Below, one piece after another: positions 24,436 through 35,720 of a DNA stretch of 64,000 nt. The notes under the pieces are model-generated. The model was not told the DNA's origin and did no database searches. It worked only from the letters and a program-made list of their open reading frames with translations. Where the stretch lies: the NCBI RefSeq assembly GCF_002159735.1, contig NZ_NFJF01000001.1, positions 310,001-374,000 of the forward strand, written 5' to 3'. This DNA is from Olsenella sp. An270 (GTDB taxonomy: Bacteria; Actinomycetota; Coriobacteriia; Coriobacteriales; Atopobiaceae). The translations under genes and the position numbers were made by a program. The first letter of the stretch is position 1, and every line of letters starts with the position of its first letter.

Positions 24436-25751
24436 GCCTCCCTTTCGACCCTGCCTCCAAGCGAGGCCAGGTCATCGAAGAAGCGCGGGTAGGACTTCTC
24501 GACGCACTCGGCGCCGAGGATGGTGGTCGGGGCGTCGCAGCGCGTGGCGAGAATCGCGGCCATCATCGCGATGCGATGGTCGTTCGCGGAGTCGACGGTG
24601 CCGCCGCGCAGCGTCCGGGAACCCGTTATGACGAGACCGTCCTCGGTCGTCTCGACGCTCGCACCGAGGGCGCGCAGCGCCGCGGACACGGTCTCGATGC
24701 GGTCCGACTCCTTGAGCCGCAGGCGCGCCGCGCCAACGAGGCGCGTCGTCCCCTCCGCGAGGGCCGCCGCGGCGGCGAGCGGCGGCACGAGGTCGGGGCA
24801 GTCGCTGACGTCGAGCGTCGCCCCCTTGAGCTCAGTTGGCCGGACGGCGGCGCCGGAGGGGGTGCGTAGGACGTGGGCGCCGAGAAGGGAGAGCGCGGCG
24901 AGGATGGCGCGGTCCCCCTGGGCGCTCGAGGCGTCGAGTCCCCGAACGGCCACGCCGCGGTCGCTCAGGGCACCGGCGACGAGCCAGAACGCGGCGTTGG
25001 ACCAGTCCCCGCCGACGACGAGCGAACCGGGGGACGCCAGCCCGTCCGACGCGGACACGTCGTAGACGAGGGCTGGCGCGCCGGACTCGCTCACGCCGCG
25101 CGTGCGGGAGACGCCAACGCCAAACGCGCGCAGGACGGAGACCGTGAGGTCGATGTAGGGCCTCGACTCGACCGGCTCGGTGACGACGACCTCGACCGGG
25201 GCGCGCAGCAGCGGAGCCGCGAGCATGAGGCCGCTCACGTACTGCGAGGAGACGTTGCCGGCGAGCTCGTAGCGTCCGGCGCGGATGCGCCCGCGCACCT
25301 CGAGCGGGAGGCTGCCCTGGGGGGAGAGCTCGGCGCCGTGCTCGACGAGCTGCTCGTAGAGCGGGGAGAGCGGGCGCTCGGGAAGCCTGCCGCGCCCCGT
25401 CAGCGAGGCGTCGCAGCCGAGCGAGCAGACGACCGGAAGCATGAAGCGCAGCGTGGAGCCGGACTCGCCGCAGTCGAGCGTCGCGGCCCGGCGGGGCTCG
25501 GGAAGGTTGTCCGTGGCCGAGGTCCCGGGGACGGGCCTCACGCGGAACCCGTCCCTCGTTCTGGCGACGCGGGCCCCGAGCGCCTCGAGGCACGAGACGG
25601 TGGCGTCGATGTCTGCGGAGCTGGTCGTGCACGTGACGTCGGTCACGCCCGGGGCGAACGCGGCGCATATGAGGACGCGGTGCGCCTCCGACTTCGATGA
25701 GGGCGCGACGATCTCCCCGGAGAGGGCGCCCGGATGAATGGTGATGTTCAA
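24432..25751 (-). CDS. aroA: 3-phosphoshikimate 1-carboxyvinyltransferase (EPSP synthase)
   Basis: Joins shikimate-3-phosphate with PEP. The 439 aa include APSSKSEAHRVLICAA (PEP/S3P-binding), LDCGESGSTLRFMLPV, GRGRLPERPLSPL, SSQYVSGLMLAAPLL, DCPDLVPPLAAAAALAEGTT and SANDHRIAMMAAI. The best start is TTG 25751, giving the family N-terminus LNITIHPG; the Shine-Dalgarno there is weak. Upstream in-frame ATGs would start inside the intergenic repeat and are not supported. Its 5' flank is repeat copy 1 of the endonuclease element, so its expression may depend on read-through or a local promoter. Confidence 0.94.
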   Translation of the reverse strand: MNITIHPGALSGEIVAPSSKSEAHRVLICAAFAPGVTDVTCTTSSADIDATVSCLEALGARVARTRDGFRVRPVPGTSATDNLPEPRRAATLDCGESGSTLRFMLPVVCSLGCDASLTGRGRLPERPLSPLYEQLVEHGAELSPQGSLPLEVRGRIRAGRYELAGNVSSQYVSGLMLAAPLLRAPVEVVVTEPVESRPYIDLTVSVLRAFGVGVSRTRGVSESGAPALVYDVSASDGLASPGSLVVGGDWSNAAFWLVAGALSDRGVAVRGLDASSAQGDRAILAALSLLGAHVLRTPSGAAVRPTELKGATLDVSDCPDLVPPLAAAAALAEGTTRLVGAARLRLKESDRIETVSAALRALGASVETTEDGLVITGSRTLRGGTVDSANDHRIAMMAAILATRCDAPTTILGAECVEKSYPRFFDDLASLGGRVEREA

Positions 25752-25832
25752 GGTTCCCGCCGATCTCGTCTGGTCTGCCGCAACAATGCTACCGCACAAC
25801 CCTTTCGAGTACGTTTCCTCTTGGCCGCTTCC

Positions 25833-25983
25833 GAGGTTATGCGACATGCCCCCAGTGGCAGGTTCTTGTCGCCAGCCTATATAGCTGCGGCTTTGTTGTG
25901 CTTGCGGCCCCGCATAACCTCGACGATGCCGCATAACCTCGACAATGCCGCATAACCTCACGGTGGGCGATAAGGACGGGCGA
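25833..25983. repeat. Flanking direct repeat, copy 1 (151 bp)
   Basis: Same length as copy 2 at 27221-27371, ungapped, with 4 mismatches. It opens with GAGGTTATGCGACAT (25833-25847). It then has a ~63-bp centre and three inverted units CGCATAACCTC at 25911, 25930 and 25949, 19 bp apart. It ends in GATAAGGACGGGC-type repeats that continue to the endonuclease stop codon. It lies in the 254-bp aroA-endonuclease gap. Confidence 0.93.
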
Positions 25984-26005
25984 TAAGGACGGGCGACAAG
26001 GACCC

Positions 26006-26956
26006 CTAGCAGCGCAGCAGCTCCTGGATGAGGTCGTGCTGGCGGCGGTCGAACTCGGGGTCGTTGGGCAGCTTGATGCCAAAGCGCCCGGTCACCTTGG
26101 AGACGAGATGGCGGCGCATCGCGTCGTTGGCCAGCATGCCTGCGGTCACGGAGCGGACCATCCACCCCTCGTCGCGCAGGCCTTCGTTTCTGGTGCTGTC
26201 GGAGTCGACGGCAAGGGCGCTCGAGTGCCAGAGGTAGCTGTCATACTCGAGGATGATCAGCTGGTCAGGCCAGCACAGGTCGACGACCACGTATGGCTTT
26301 CCGATCGCACGCTGCAGCTCGGGTGGAATTTCTACGCGCACGTTAAGCAAGGGGCTGGGGAGCCCGCAGCCGCCAAGCTCCACGGGGAGGGTGAAGACGA
26401 GAACGACGATCGTCTCCATTGGGGAGCGCGACCCAGCGACCACGTGGCCGAGCGCCTCTCGCACGCGCCTCGCGCCGTAGCTGTGGTTCTGACGGAAGTG
26501 TGCCCGGAGGTCTTCCGGGCGGGCGAGGGCGGGGCGAGCGACGAAGCCGTCCCTGGCGTTGGGCGTGCGACCGTAGTCGCCGCAGACCTCCATGGCGCTG
26601 ACGATCGCTCTGACGAGGCTTTGTCCCGCCGAGAGACTCTGCAGGCAGAAGCTTGGCGACGCAATGAGTACCTGGGGCATCAGCTGGTAGAGCGCTCCGT
26701 GGGGCAGCGGCGTTGACCAGACGTGGGATACGATCCGACGCGAGTTGATTCTCTCGCCGGGATGCGAGACGAGAACGTGAAGCGGCCGTTCGACCGTCGC
26801 CTCGAGCCGCGCCGCCCGGAGGATGGAGTCGTCGAGCGCGCATGAGGACGTGGTGGCCCATTCGCGGGCGGAAACCTCAACGGGAGGGCCAATCCTGCGA
26901 AGAAGCCCCGGTTCCGCCCAGCGCGCGAGTGCCGATGTGCCGTCAACGGTAAGCAT
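26006..26956 (-). CDS. DUF559-like (Vsr/PD-(D/E)XK fold) endonuclease-domain protein, repeat-flanked
   Basis: A 316-aa protein. The N-terminal ~120 residues resemble the AbiEi-like/HTH-associated part of coriobacterial proteins (SHVWSTPLPHGALY, LIASPSFCLQSLS, MEVCGDYG). A helical GARRVREALGHVVAGSRSPMET segment follows, then a nuclease core VVVDLCWPDQLIILEYDSYLWH. The core's Asp226, Glu237, Asp239 and His244 fit the DUF559/Vsr PD-(D/E)XK pattern. Start ATG 26956 is preferred: a minus-strand TATAGT ends seven bases before it, as for leaderless mRNAs, and no Shine-Dalgarno marks the longer options (ATG 26989 or 27136). It interrupts the aro operon between two 151-bp direct repeats. GC content looks lower than its neighbours. 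Function (defence, homing or selfish) is unknown. Confidence 0.8.
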   Translation of the reverse strand: MLTVDGTSALARWAEPGLLRRIGPPVEVSAREWATTSSCALDDSILRAARLEATVERPLHVLVSHPGERINSRRIVSHVWSTPLPHGALYQLMPQVLIASPSFCLQSLSAGQSLVRAIVSAMEVCGDYGRTPNARDGFVARPALARPEDLRAHFRQNHSYGARRVREALGHVVAGSRSPMETIVVLVFTLPVELGGCGLPSPLLNVRVEIPPELQRAIGKPYVVVDLCWPDQLIILEYDSYLWHSSALAVDSDSTRNEGLRDEGWMVRSVTAGMLANDAMRRHLVSKVTGRFGIKLPNDPEFDRRQHDLIQELLRC

Positions 26957-27201
26957 GCGGACGACTATACGCAGACATGCTCCCACCATTCTCCCGATGG
27001 CGGACACCAAGCTGACACGACCGCTCTGCCTCGGCTTCCTCGGGTGGGTCCCGGTGCGCGGCCCGGGAAGAAAACGGTAACCGGTCAAGGGCACGGTGCG
27101 GACGGTAGGGGAGGGCGCTCGCGGGAGGAACCTCATGGCTCAATGTGGCGCGCGATGGTCTCTCGCGTCGACCCATCCGGGGAAGGCTGCCCCGCCCTTC
27201 C
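26957..27201. other. Intergenic stretch upstream of the endonuclease
   Basis: The 423-bp gap from 26957 to 27379 holds the probable endonuclease -10 (TATAGT, minus strand, 26964-26969), this stretch without a recognisable gene or repeat, and then repeat copy 2 with one extra unit. An in-frame extension of the endonuclease runs to 27136 but has no start signal. Confidence 0.5.
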
Positions 27202-27371
27202 GAGGTAATGCGACATCCCTGAGGTTATGCGACATGCCCCCAGTGGCAGGTTCTTGTCGCCAGCCTATCTAGCTGCGGCTTTGTTGTACTTGCGACCCCG
27301 CATAACCTCGACGATGCCGCATAACCTCGACAATGCCGCATAACCTCACGGCGGGCGATAAGGACGGGCGA
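27202..27371. repeat. Flanking direct repeat, copy 2, with one extra 19-bp unit
   Basis: Positions 27221-27371 match copy 1 (25833-25983) with 4 differences in 151 bp. A further plus unit GAGGTAATGCGACAT at 27202-27216 lies exactly 19 bp before the first shared unit. Three inverted CGCATAACCTC units are at 27299, 27318 and 27337. The end abuts the aroB stop codon. Confidence 0.93.
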
Positions 27372-27379
27372 GAAGGGCG

Positions 27380-28453
27380 CTAGCGGCCGAGGTCGATAAG
27401 GCGGCGCAGGTCGTCGAGGCCGACGCAGCGGACCTCGCAGCGCCCGACCTCACGGGGAACGACGACGTTGACTGCGGCGCCGTGCCGCTTCTTGTCGTGC
27501 GCGGCGTAGCGCATGAGCAGGTCGGTGGGCAGCTCGGTCGAGGTGGGGAGCCCGTGGGCGGCGACGCAGCGCTCGATGCGACCGGCGGTCTGCACGCTGC
27601 ACCAGCCCAGGGCAGCGGAGCCCCGCGCAATCACGCACAGACCCGCGGCGACGCAGGAGCCGTGCCCGAGCGAGAAGTCGCTCGCCGACTCGATGGCATG
27701 GCCGACGGTGTGACCGAGGTTGAGCGTCTGGCGAAGGCCCCCCTCGCGCTCGTCGGCGACCACGACGTCGCGCTTGATGCGGACGTTGCGCGCGACGACG
27801 TCGACGAGCGTGGCTGCGCCGCGGCTCTCCGTGAGGGGGTGCGCGGTGAGCGTGTCGAGCAGGTCGGCGTCGGCGAGGACGGCGTGCTTGACGACCTCGC
27901 CGCACGAATCCCGGAAGAGCTCAGGGGGGACCGTGGCGAGCGCGTCGACGTCTGCGACGACGAGGCTCGGCTGCCAGAAGGCGCCGACCAGGTTCTTTCC
28001 CGCCGTGAGGTCGACCGCGGTCTTGCCGCCTACGGAGGAGTCCACCATTGCGAGCAGCGAGGTCGGAACCTGCACGACCTTGATCCCACGCAGGTAGAGG
28101 GCGGCCGCGAGACCGCCCATGTCGCCGGTCACCCCGCCGCCGAGCGCGACCACGACGTCGTCGCGCGTGAGCTCCCGCTCGGCGAGGTCCTCGAGGATTC
28201 CCCCGAGCGTGGCGAGCGTCTTGCTGGCCTCCCCGGCGGGGAAGGTGATTCTCCCCACAACGTCGAGACCGGCCGCCCCGAGCGCCGCCTCGACGCGGTC
28301 GGCGTAGAGCGGCCCGACGTTGGTCTCGGTCACGACGCAGCAGCGCCCGAGCTTCGTGACGTCGCGGACGAGCTCGCCGATATGGTCGAGAAGCCCCGCT
28401 CCGACGAGCACGTCGTAGGGGCGCGACGAGGTGGCGACGTGGATCTGCTCCAT
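27380..28453 (-). CDS. aroB: 3-dehydroquinate synthase
   Basis: NAD-dependent cyclisation of DAHP to 3-dehydroquinate (357 aa). The protein shows the NAD/metal-site blocks FPAGEASKTL, VVALGGGVTGDMGGLAAA, QVPTSLLAMVDSSVGGKTAVD, GKNLVGAFWQP, and the zinc-ligand region GEVVKHA with later LNLGHTVGHAIE and HG. The start at 28453 lies one base after the tyrA stop, preceded by GAGGG within the tyrA end. Downstream the operon is broken by the repeat-flanked endonuclease before aroA. Confidence 0.96.
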   Translation of the reverse strand: MEQIHVATSSRPYDVLVGAGLLDHIGELVRDVTKLGRCCVVTETNVGPLYADRVEAALGAAGLDVVGRITFPAGEASKTLATLGGILEDLAERELTRDDVVVALGGGVTGDMGGLAAALYLRGIKVVQVPTSLLAMVDSSVGGKTAVDLTAGKNLVGAFWQPSLVVADVDALATVPPELFRDSCGEVVKHAVLADADLLDTLTAHPLTESRGAATLVDVVARNVRIKRDVVVADEREGGLRQTLNLGHTVGHAIESASDFSLGHGSCVAAGLCVIARGSAALGWCSVQTAGRIERCVAAHGLPTSTELPTDLLMRYAAHDKKRHGAAVNVVVPREVGRCEVRCVGLDDLRRLIDLGR

Positions 28454-28454
28454 G

Positions 28455-29339
28455 CTATCTGCCCTCGATCTCTCGCTTGATGCGGTCTCCCTCGGCGAGC
28501 AGGGCCTCGAGGCGCTCGGCGTCACCCGCCGCGAGCGCGTCGCGATAGGCCGAGAGGCTCTCGATGATGACGTCGAGCTCGCGTCCGAGGTGGTCAGCGT
28601 TGTCCAGGAAGAGCTCGGTCCACATGGGGGCGTTCAGGCGCGCGACGCGCGTGAGGTCGCGGTAGGAGCCCGCGGAGAACCCGCGGTGGTCGCGCGCGGT
28701 CGGGCTCTTCACGTAGGCGTTCGACACCACGTGGGCGAGCTGCGAGGTGAACGCGATGTTGCGATCGTGCTCGTCGGCGGTGGCCAGCGTGAAGCTGCCA
28801 AACTCGCAGGGGGCGAGAAGGGCCTTCAGGCGCTCGAGCACCGTCGCTCGCTCGAGGTCGTCCATCTCGGGCGGCACGACCACCATGGGCGCGCCCTTGA
28901 ACATGGTGGCGCGGGCGCGGGCGAAGCCGGAGTACTGCGTCCCCGCCATGGGGTGACACCCGACGAAGGTGAAGGGGTAGGGCTCGCAGATCTTCTCGCA
29001 GCGCTCGCAGATGACGCGCTTCACGCCCACGGTGTCGATCACGATGGCGCCGGGCGAGACGAGCGCGGCGTAGCGCTCCAGCCACTCGACCGCGGAGGCC
29101 GGGTAGCCGGCGAGCACGATGAGCTCGCAGGTGGGGATCGTCTCCTCGTCGAGCTCTCCGTCCACGGTCTCGATCATGGCGAGCTCGAGCGTCGAGCGCG
29201 TGCGGTTCCAGGCGAAGACCTCGACGCCCGCGGCGGCGAACGCCTTGGCGAACGAGCCCCCCATGAGGCCGAGGCTCACCACGCCGCAGCGGCCGGGTAC
29301 GTAGGTCGGGGCCTGTGCCCCGTCCTTCTCGGCCCCCAT
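28455..29339 (-). CDS. tyrA: Prephenate dehydrogenase
   Basis: NAD(P)-dependent oxidative decarboxylation of prephenate to 4-hydroxyphenylpyruvate (294 aa). A Rossmann start (GVVSLGLMGGSFAKAF) is followed by VIDTVGVKR, the catalytic-His segment GCHPMAGTQYSG, and an all-helical dimerisation domain with TSQLAHVVSNAY and SAGSYRDLTRVA. No C-terminal ACT domain is present, so tyrosine feedback would need another route. Its first base directly follows the aroF stop, with an adjacent, coupled start. Confidence 0.94.
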   Translation of the reverse strand: MGAEKDGAQAPTYVPGRCGVVSLGLMGGSFAKAFAAAGVEVFAWNRTRSTLELAMIETVDGELDEETIPTCELIVLAGYPASAVEWLERYAALVSPGAIVIDTVGVKRVICERCEKICEPYPFTFVGCHPMAGTQYSGFARARATMFKGAPMVVVPPEMDDLERATVLERLKALLAPCEFGSFTLATADEHDRNIAFTSQLAHVVSNAYVKSPTARDHRGFSAGSYRDLTRVARLNAPMWTELFLDNADHLGRELDVIIESLSAYRDALAAGDAERLEALLAEGDRIKREIEGR

Positions 29340-30365
29340 CTAGGCCTCCTCGACGGGCGCCGTGACGGCGTCGCGGATGAGCGCGATCCGGCGCATGGCG
29401 TCGGAGAACTGCTCGGGCGTGAGCGCCTGGGCGCCGTCCGACCAGGCGCGGCTCGGGCAGTCGTGGACCTCGATCTCGAGCGCGTCTGCACCGGCGGCCA
29501 CGGCCGCGTAGGCGGCGCTGCGCACGTAGCGCGTGTAGCCGGTGGCGTGGCTCGGGTCGCCCACGACGGGCAGGTGCGTGAGGTGATGCAGCACCGGGAT
29601 GGCGTTGACGTCGAAGGTGTTCCTGGTGCGCGTCTCAAAGGTGCGGATGCCGCGCTCGCAGAGCATGACGTTGGCGTTGCCCTCGCTCATGACGTACTCG
29701 GCGCCCATGAGCAGCTCGTCGATCGTCTCGGACATGCCACGCTTGAGCAGCACCGGAATCCCCGAGCGACCCACCTCGCGCAGCAGCGGGAAGTTCTGGG
29801 CGTTGCGCGCGCCCACCTGGAGCACGTTCACGCCCCTGTCGAGGAAGAGCTGGACGTCGCGCGGGTCCATCACCTCGGTCACGACGGGCATCCCCAGCTC
29901 GCCGCCGGCCTCCATCAGCAGGTCCAGGCCCCGTGCGCCCATGCCCTGCGAGGTGTAGGGCGACGTGCGGGGCTTGAAGGCGCCGCCGCGCAGCATCGTC
30001 GCGCCGGCCGCGCGCACGGCCCGCGCGATCTCCATGAGGTTGTCGCCCTCCACGGAGCACGGGCCGGCGATGACCTGGAAGTGCCCCCCTCCCACGAGCA
30101 CGCCGTGGCCGCAGTCCACGACGGTGTCCTCGGGGTGGAACTTGCGGTTGGCGAGCTTGTAGGGCTCCGAGACGCGCTGGACCCGCTCGACGATGTCCAT
30201 GCTCTCGAGGATGAACGGGTCGATGCGGGTGGTGTCTCCGATGATTCCGATGATGGTCTCGTCGTCGCCCTGGGAGACGTTGGTCCTGAAGCCGCGGTCC
30301 TCGATCCAGCTGACGAGGTGGTCTATCTGCTCGGTTGTTGCCGTGTCCTTGACGACAGCGATCAT
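29340..30365 (-). CDS. aroF: 3-deoxy-7-phosphoheptulonate (DAHP) synthase, type I-beta
   Basis: First committed step: PEP + erythrose-4-phosphate to DAHP. The 341-aa chain has an N-terminal ferredoxin-like regulatory domain (~1-70; MIAVVKDTATTEQIDHLV, TIIGIIGDT) typical of the Thermotoga-type I-beta enzymes, then a TIM barrel. Barrel motifs are QVIAGPCSVEG, RGGAFKPRTSPYTSQG, LQVGARNAQNF, LLKRGMS, and GDPSHATG with DALEIEVHDCP. The start at 30365 has AAGGAGGG, the best Shine-Dalgarno in the cluster. It is the first gene of the aromatic operon, so control probably acts here through the N-terminal domain. Confidence 0.96.
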   Translation of the reverse strand: MIAVVKDTATTEQIDHLVSWIEDRGFRTNVSQGDDETIIGIIGDTTRIDPFILESMDIVERVQRVSEPYKLANRKFHPEDTVVDCGHGVLVGGGHFQVIAGPCSVEGDNLMEIARAVRAAGATMLRGGAFKPRTSPYTSQGMGARGLDLLMEAGGELGMPVVTEVMDPRDVQLFLDRGVNVLQVGARNAQNFPLLREVGRSGIPVLLKRGMSETIDELLMGAEYVMSEGNANVMLCERGIRTFETRTRNTFDVNAIPVLHHLTHLPVVGDPSHATGYTRYVRSAAYAAVAAGADALEIEVHDCPSRAWSDGAQALTPEQFSDAMRRIALIRDAVTAPVEEA

Positions 30366-30451
30366 GGGCCCTCCTTGGGTCGCGTGAGGTGCGGCGTGAT
30401 GGTACCACGCCGATGTGACCGACACGTTACGCAGCGCGGCGCGAAGTCCGC

Positions 30452-30457
30452 TATACT
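30452..30457 (+). promoter_or_regulatory. -10 box of tRNA-Arg
   Basis: TATACT 12 bases before the tRNA 5' end. No clear -35 at 17 bp; weak matches are near 30427. Confidence 0.5.
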
Positions 30458-30468
30458 GTCGTACGCAC

Positions 30469-30545
30469 GCGCCCATAGCTCAGTGGATGAGAGCGTCTGC
30501 CTCCGGAGCAGAAGGTCGTGGGTTCGAATCCCCCTGGGCGCACCA
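30469..30545 (+). tRNA. tRNA-Arg (anticodon CCG), CCA encoded
   Basis: A 77-nt cloverleaf. The acceptor stem is GCGCCCA with TGGGCGC, the D-arm stem GCTC with GAGC, and the anticodon arm TCTGC-CTCCGGA-GCAGA, so the anticodon is CCG, reading CGG. The T loop is TTCGAAT. One T-stem pair (T-C) is mismatched. The 3' CCA is encoded in the DNA. A promoter -10 lies upstream and a strong terminator 10 bp downstream, so it is transcribed alone. Confidence 0.95.
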
Positions 30546-30554
30546 CGCACGCAC

Positions 30555-30598
30555 TGGCGGCCTTTCACCCGGGTGAAAGGCCGCCATTCTCTCTTTTT
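30555..30598 (+). terminator. Rho-independent terminator after tRNA-Arg
   Basis: A 16-bp perfect palindromic stem (30555-30570 with 30571-30586, so the loop forms by fraying the centre) is followed by TTCTCTCTTTTT. Confidence 0.92.
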
Positions 30599-30660
30599 CG
30601 TAAGTTTTCCCGGTCGTTCCCGCCCCCGTGGCACAATGGACGCCGCGAGAGAGGGGAGAG

Positions 30661-33040
30661 ATGACGCAGGACGACAAGGACCTCCAGCTCAAGGGCCTCA
30701 CCGACGAAGAGGTCGCCGAGCGCGTGGAACAGGGCCGCACCAACGCCAACACCGACGTCAAGACCAAGTCGGTCCGCCAGATCGTGGCGGAGCACGCACT
30801 CACGCTCTTCAACGGCGTCAACCTCGCCCTTGCCCTGCTGGTGCTCGCCACCGGGCAGTACCGCAACATGCTCTTCATGTGCGTCGTGGGCGCGAACCTC
30901 CTCATTGGCGTGACGCAGGAGATCCGTGCCAAGCGCATGGTCGACAAGCTCACCATCCTCACGCAGAAGGAGGTCACGGTCATCCGTGCGGCGGGGGAGC
31001 GTGCCATCGCACCCTCGGAGCTCGTTGTCGACGACCTCATGCGCCTCGCCCACGGCGACCAGGTGCCGGCGGACGCCGTCATCGTCGACGGCTTCGTCTC
31101 GATGAACGAGAGCCTGCTCACGGGCGAGGCGAAGCCCGTCTCCAAGGGTCCCGGGGACGAGCTGCTCTCCGGCAGCTTCGTCGACGCCGGCAGCCTCGTC
31201 GCCCGGGTCACGCGCGTGGGCGCGGAGGGCTACGCCGCCCGCATCAACGCCGAGGCGAAGTACGTCAAGGCGGTTCACTCCGAGATCCAGTACACGCTGC
31301 GCGCCATCATCAAGCTGGGCACCGTGGTCCTCGTGCCGCTGGGCTTCGGGCTCTTCCTGCGCTCGTGGCTCATGGACGGGGGGAGCCTCACTGACGCGGT
31401 CCTCACCTCGGTCGCCGCCGTCATCGGGATGATCCCGCAGGGGCTCGTCCTGCTCACCTCCTCGGTCCTTGCGATCGCGACCTTCCGCCTGGGCAGGCGC
31501 ATGGTGCTCGTCCAGCAGGCGTACTGCGTGGAGACGCTCGCGCGCGTCGACACGCTCTGCCTGGACAAGACCGGCACCATCACCACCGGCGAGATGGAGG
31601 TCTCGACCGTCGCGGCCGCTTTGGGCGTCGAGGAGGCCGAGGTCGCAACGGCCCTGGCGACGATCGTCTCGGCGAACGAGGCCGACGCCAACGAGACGGC
31701 GCGCGCCATCCTCAGATACGCCGGCGAGAAGGACCTTCCGGCGGAGCGATCCGCGCGCGCCGTGCCCTTCTCGTCCGCCCGCAAGTACTCCGGCTGCGTC
31801 ACCGAGGGCGGGCGCGCCCTCGTGATGGGCGCGGCGGCGTTCGTGCTGGGCGCGGACCGCGCGCAGGAGGCCGACGCCCTCGCCCGCGCCTTCGACGCGA
31901 CCGAGCGCGTGCTCGTCGTGGGCGAGTGTGCGTCCTTCTCGGCCGACGACGCCATAGAGGGCGAGGTGCGCCTCCTGGGCTGCGTCGCCATCCGCGACGA
32001 GATCCGCTCGACCGCGCCGCAAACGATGGGCTACTTCCTCGAGCAGGGCGTCGAGCTGCGCGTCATCTCCGGTGACGACCCGCGCACGGTCTCGGCCATC
32101 GCCGCGCGCGCCGGCGTGCCGCATGCCGAGCGCTACGTCGACGCCTCCACGCTCGACACCAGCGAGAAGCTCGACGCCGCCGTCGACGAGGCGCGCGTCT
32201 TCGGGCGCGTGACGCCGCAGCAGAAGCGGGAGCTCGTGCGCGCGCTCCACCGCCGCGGTCGTACCGTCGCCATGACCGGCGACGGGGTGAACGACGTGCT
32301 CGCCCTGCGCGAGGCGGACTGTTCGGTCGCCATGGCGTCCGGGTCCGCCGCGGCGCGCAACGTCTCTGAGATCGTCCTCGCCGACAACGACTTCTCCCAC
32401 ATGCCGGAGGTCGTCGCGGAGGGCCGCCGATCTATCAACAACCTGCAGCGCTCGGCGTCGCTCTTTCTCGTGAAGACCGTGTTCACCGCGGTGCTCGCCC
32501 TCGTCTGCATCGTGATGCCCCCGTACCCGTTCATCCCGATCCAGATGTCGCTGCTCTCGACCGCCGTCATCGGGATCCCGTCCTTCGTGCTCGCGCTCGA
32601 GCCCAACCACGAGCTCGTGCGCGGGAACTTCCTCGCCAACGTGCTCGCCCGTTCGCTCCCGGCGTCGGTGGCCATCGTGTGCGCCCTGCTCGCCGAGCTC
32701 GTCGCCGGGCGGGCGCTGGGCCACTCGTTCGGCGAGATCTCGTCGGTGTGCACCGTGCTCGTCGCCTGCGTGGGCGTCGCGCTCATCTGGCGGATCTCCC
32801 AGCCGCTCACCCCGCTGCGCGCGGCGCTTTTGGCCGTCATCATCGCCATTGTTGCGCTTGGGTGTACGGTCGCCGCGCCCTTCTTCGAGATCGTCACCTT
32901 TACGGGTAGCATGGGTGTCGTGATCGCCGCCGCCGGCGTCGCGGCTGTGGCGTTCTTCAACTGGATGTATAACCGCTCGATCTCGGGCCTCGCCACAGAC
33001 GCTCGGCTCCTGGAGATCGTGAGAAGGGTGGAGGGCAGAG

Positions 33041-33057
<17 letters not shown>
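30661..33057 (+). CDS. HAD-IC family P-type cation-transporting ATPase (CtpE/Exp7-like)
   Basis: A 798-aa P-type ATPase. It has the actuator motif LTGEAKP, the phosphorylation motif DKTGTIT (Asp302), the hinge TGDGVNDVLALREADCSVAMASG, and about 8-10 membrane segments, including a C-terminal bundle. The short N-terminus has no heavy-metal domain. The sequence pattern is closest to the CtpE/Exp7 group, for which Ca2+ transport is reported in mycobacteria; the ion here is inferred. Start ATG 30661 follows AGGGGAG; an upstream GTG (30628) is less likely. The 3' end overlaps aconitase by 17 bp. Confidence 0.93.
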
Positions 33058-35719
<2,662 letters not shown>

Positions 35720-35720
35720 C

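Noticed and set aside
25752-26165. N-terminal extension of aroA into the upstream repeat
   Set aside because: It would encode the repeat, not conserved EPSP synthase sequence; the family N-terminus begins at TTG 25751.
26957-27136. 60-codon N-terminal extension of the endonuclease
   Set aside because: No Shine-Dalgarno, basic low-complexity sequence, and a good -10 box lies inside it just before ATG 26956.
25833-27371. Insertion sequence with transposase
   Set aside because: The enclosed protein has nuclease-type motifs but no DDE, HUH or serine/tyrosine recombinase motifs, and the flanks are long direct repeats, not short target duplications with terminal inverted repeats.
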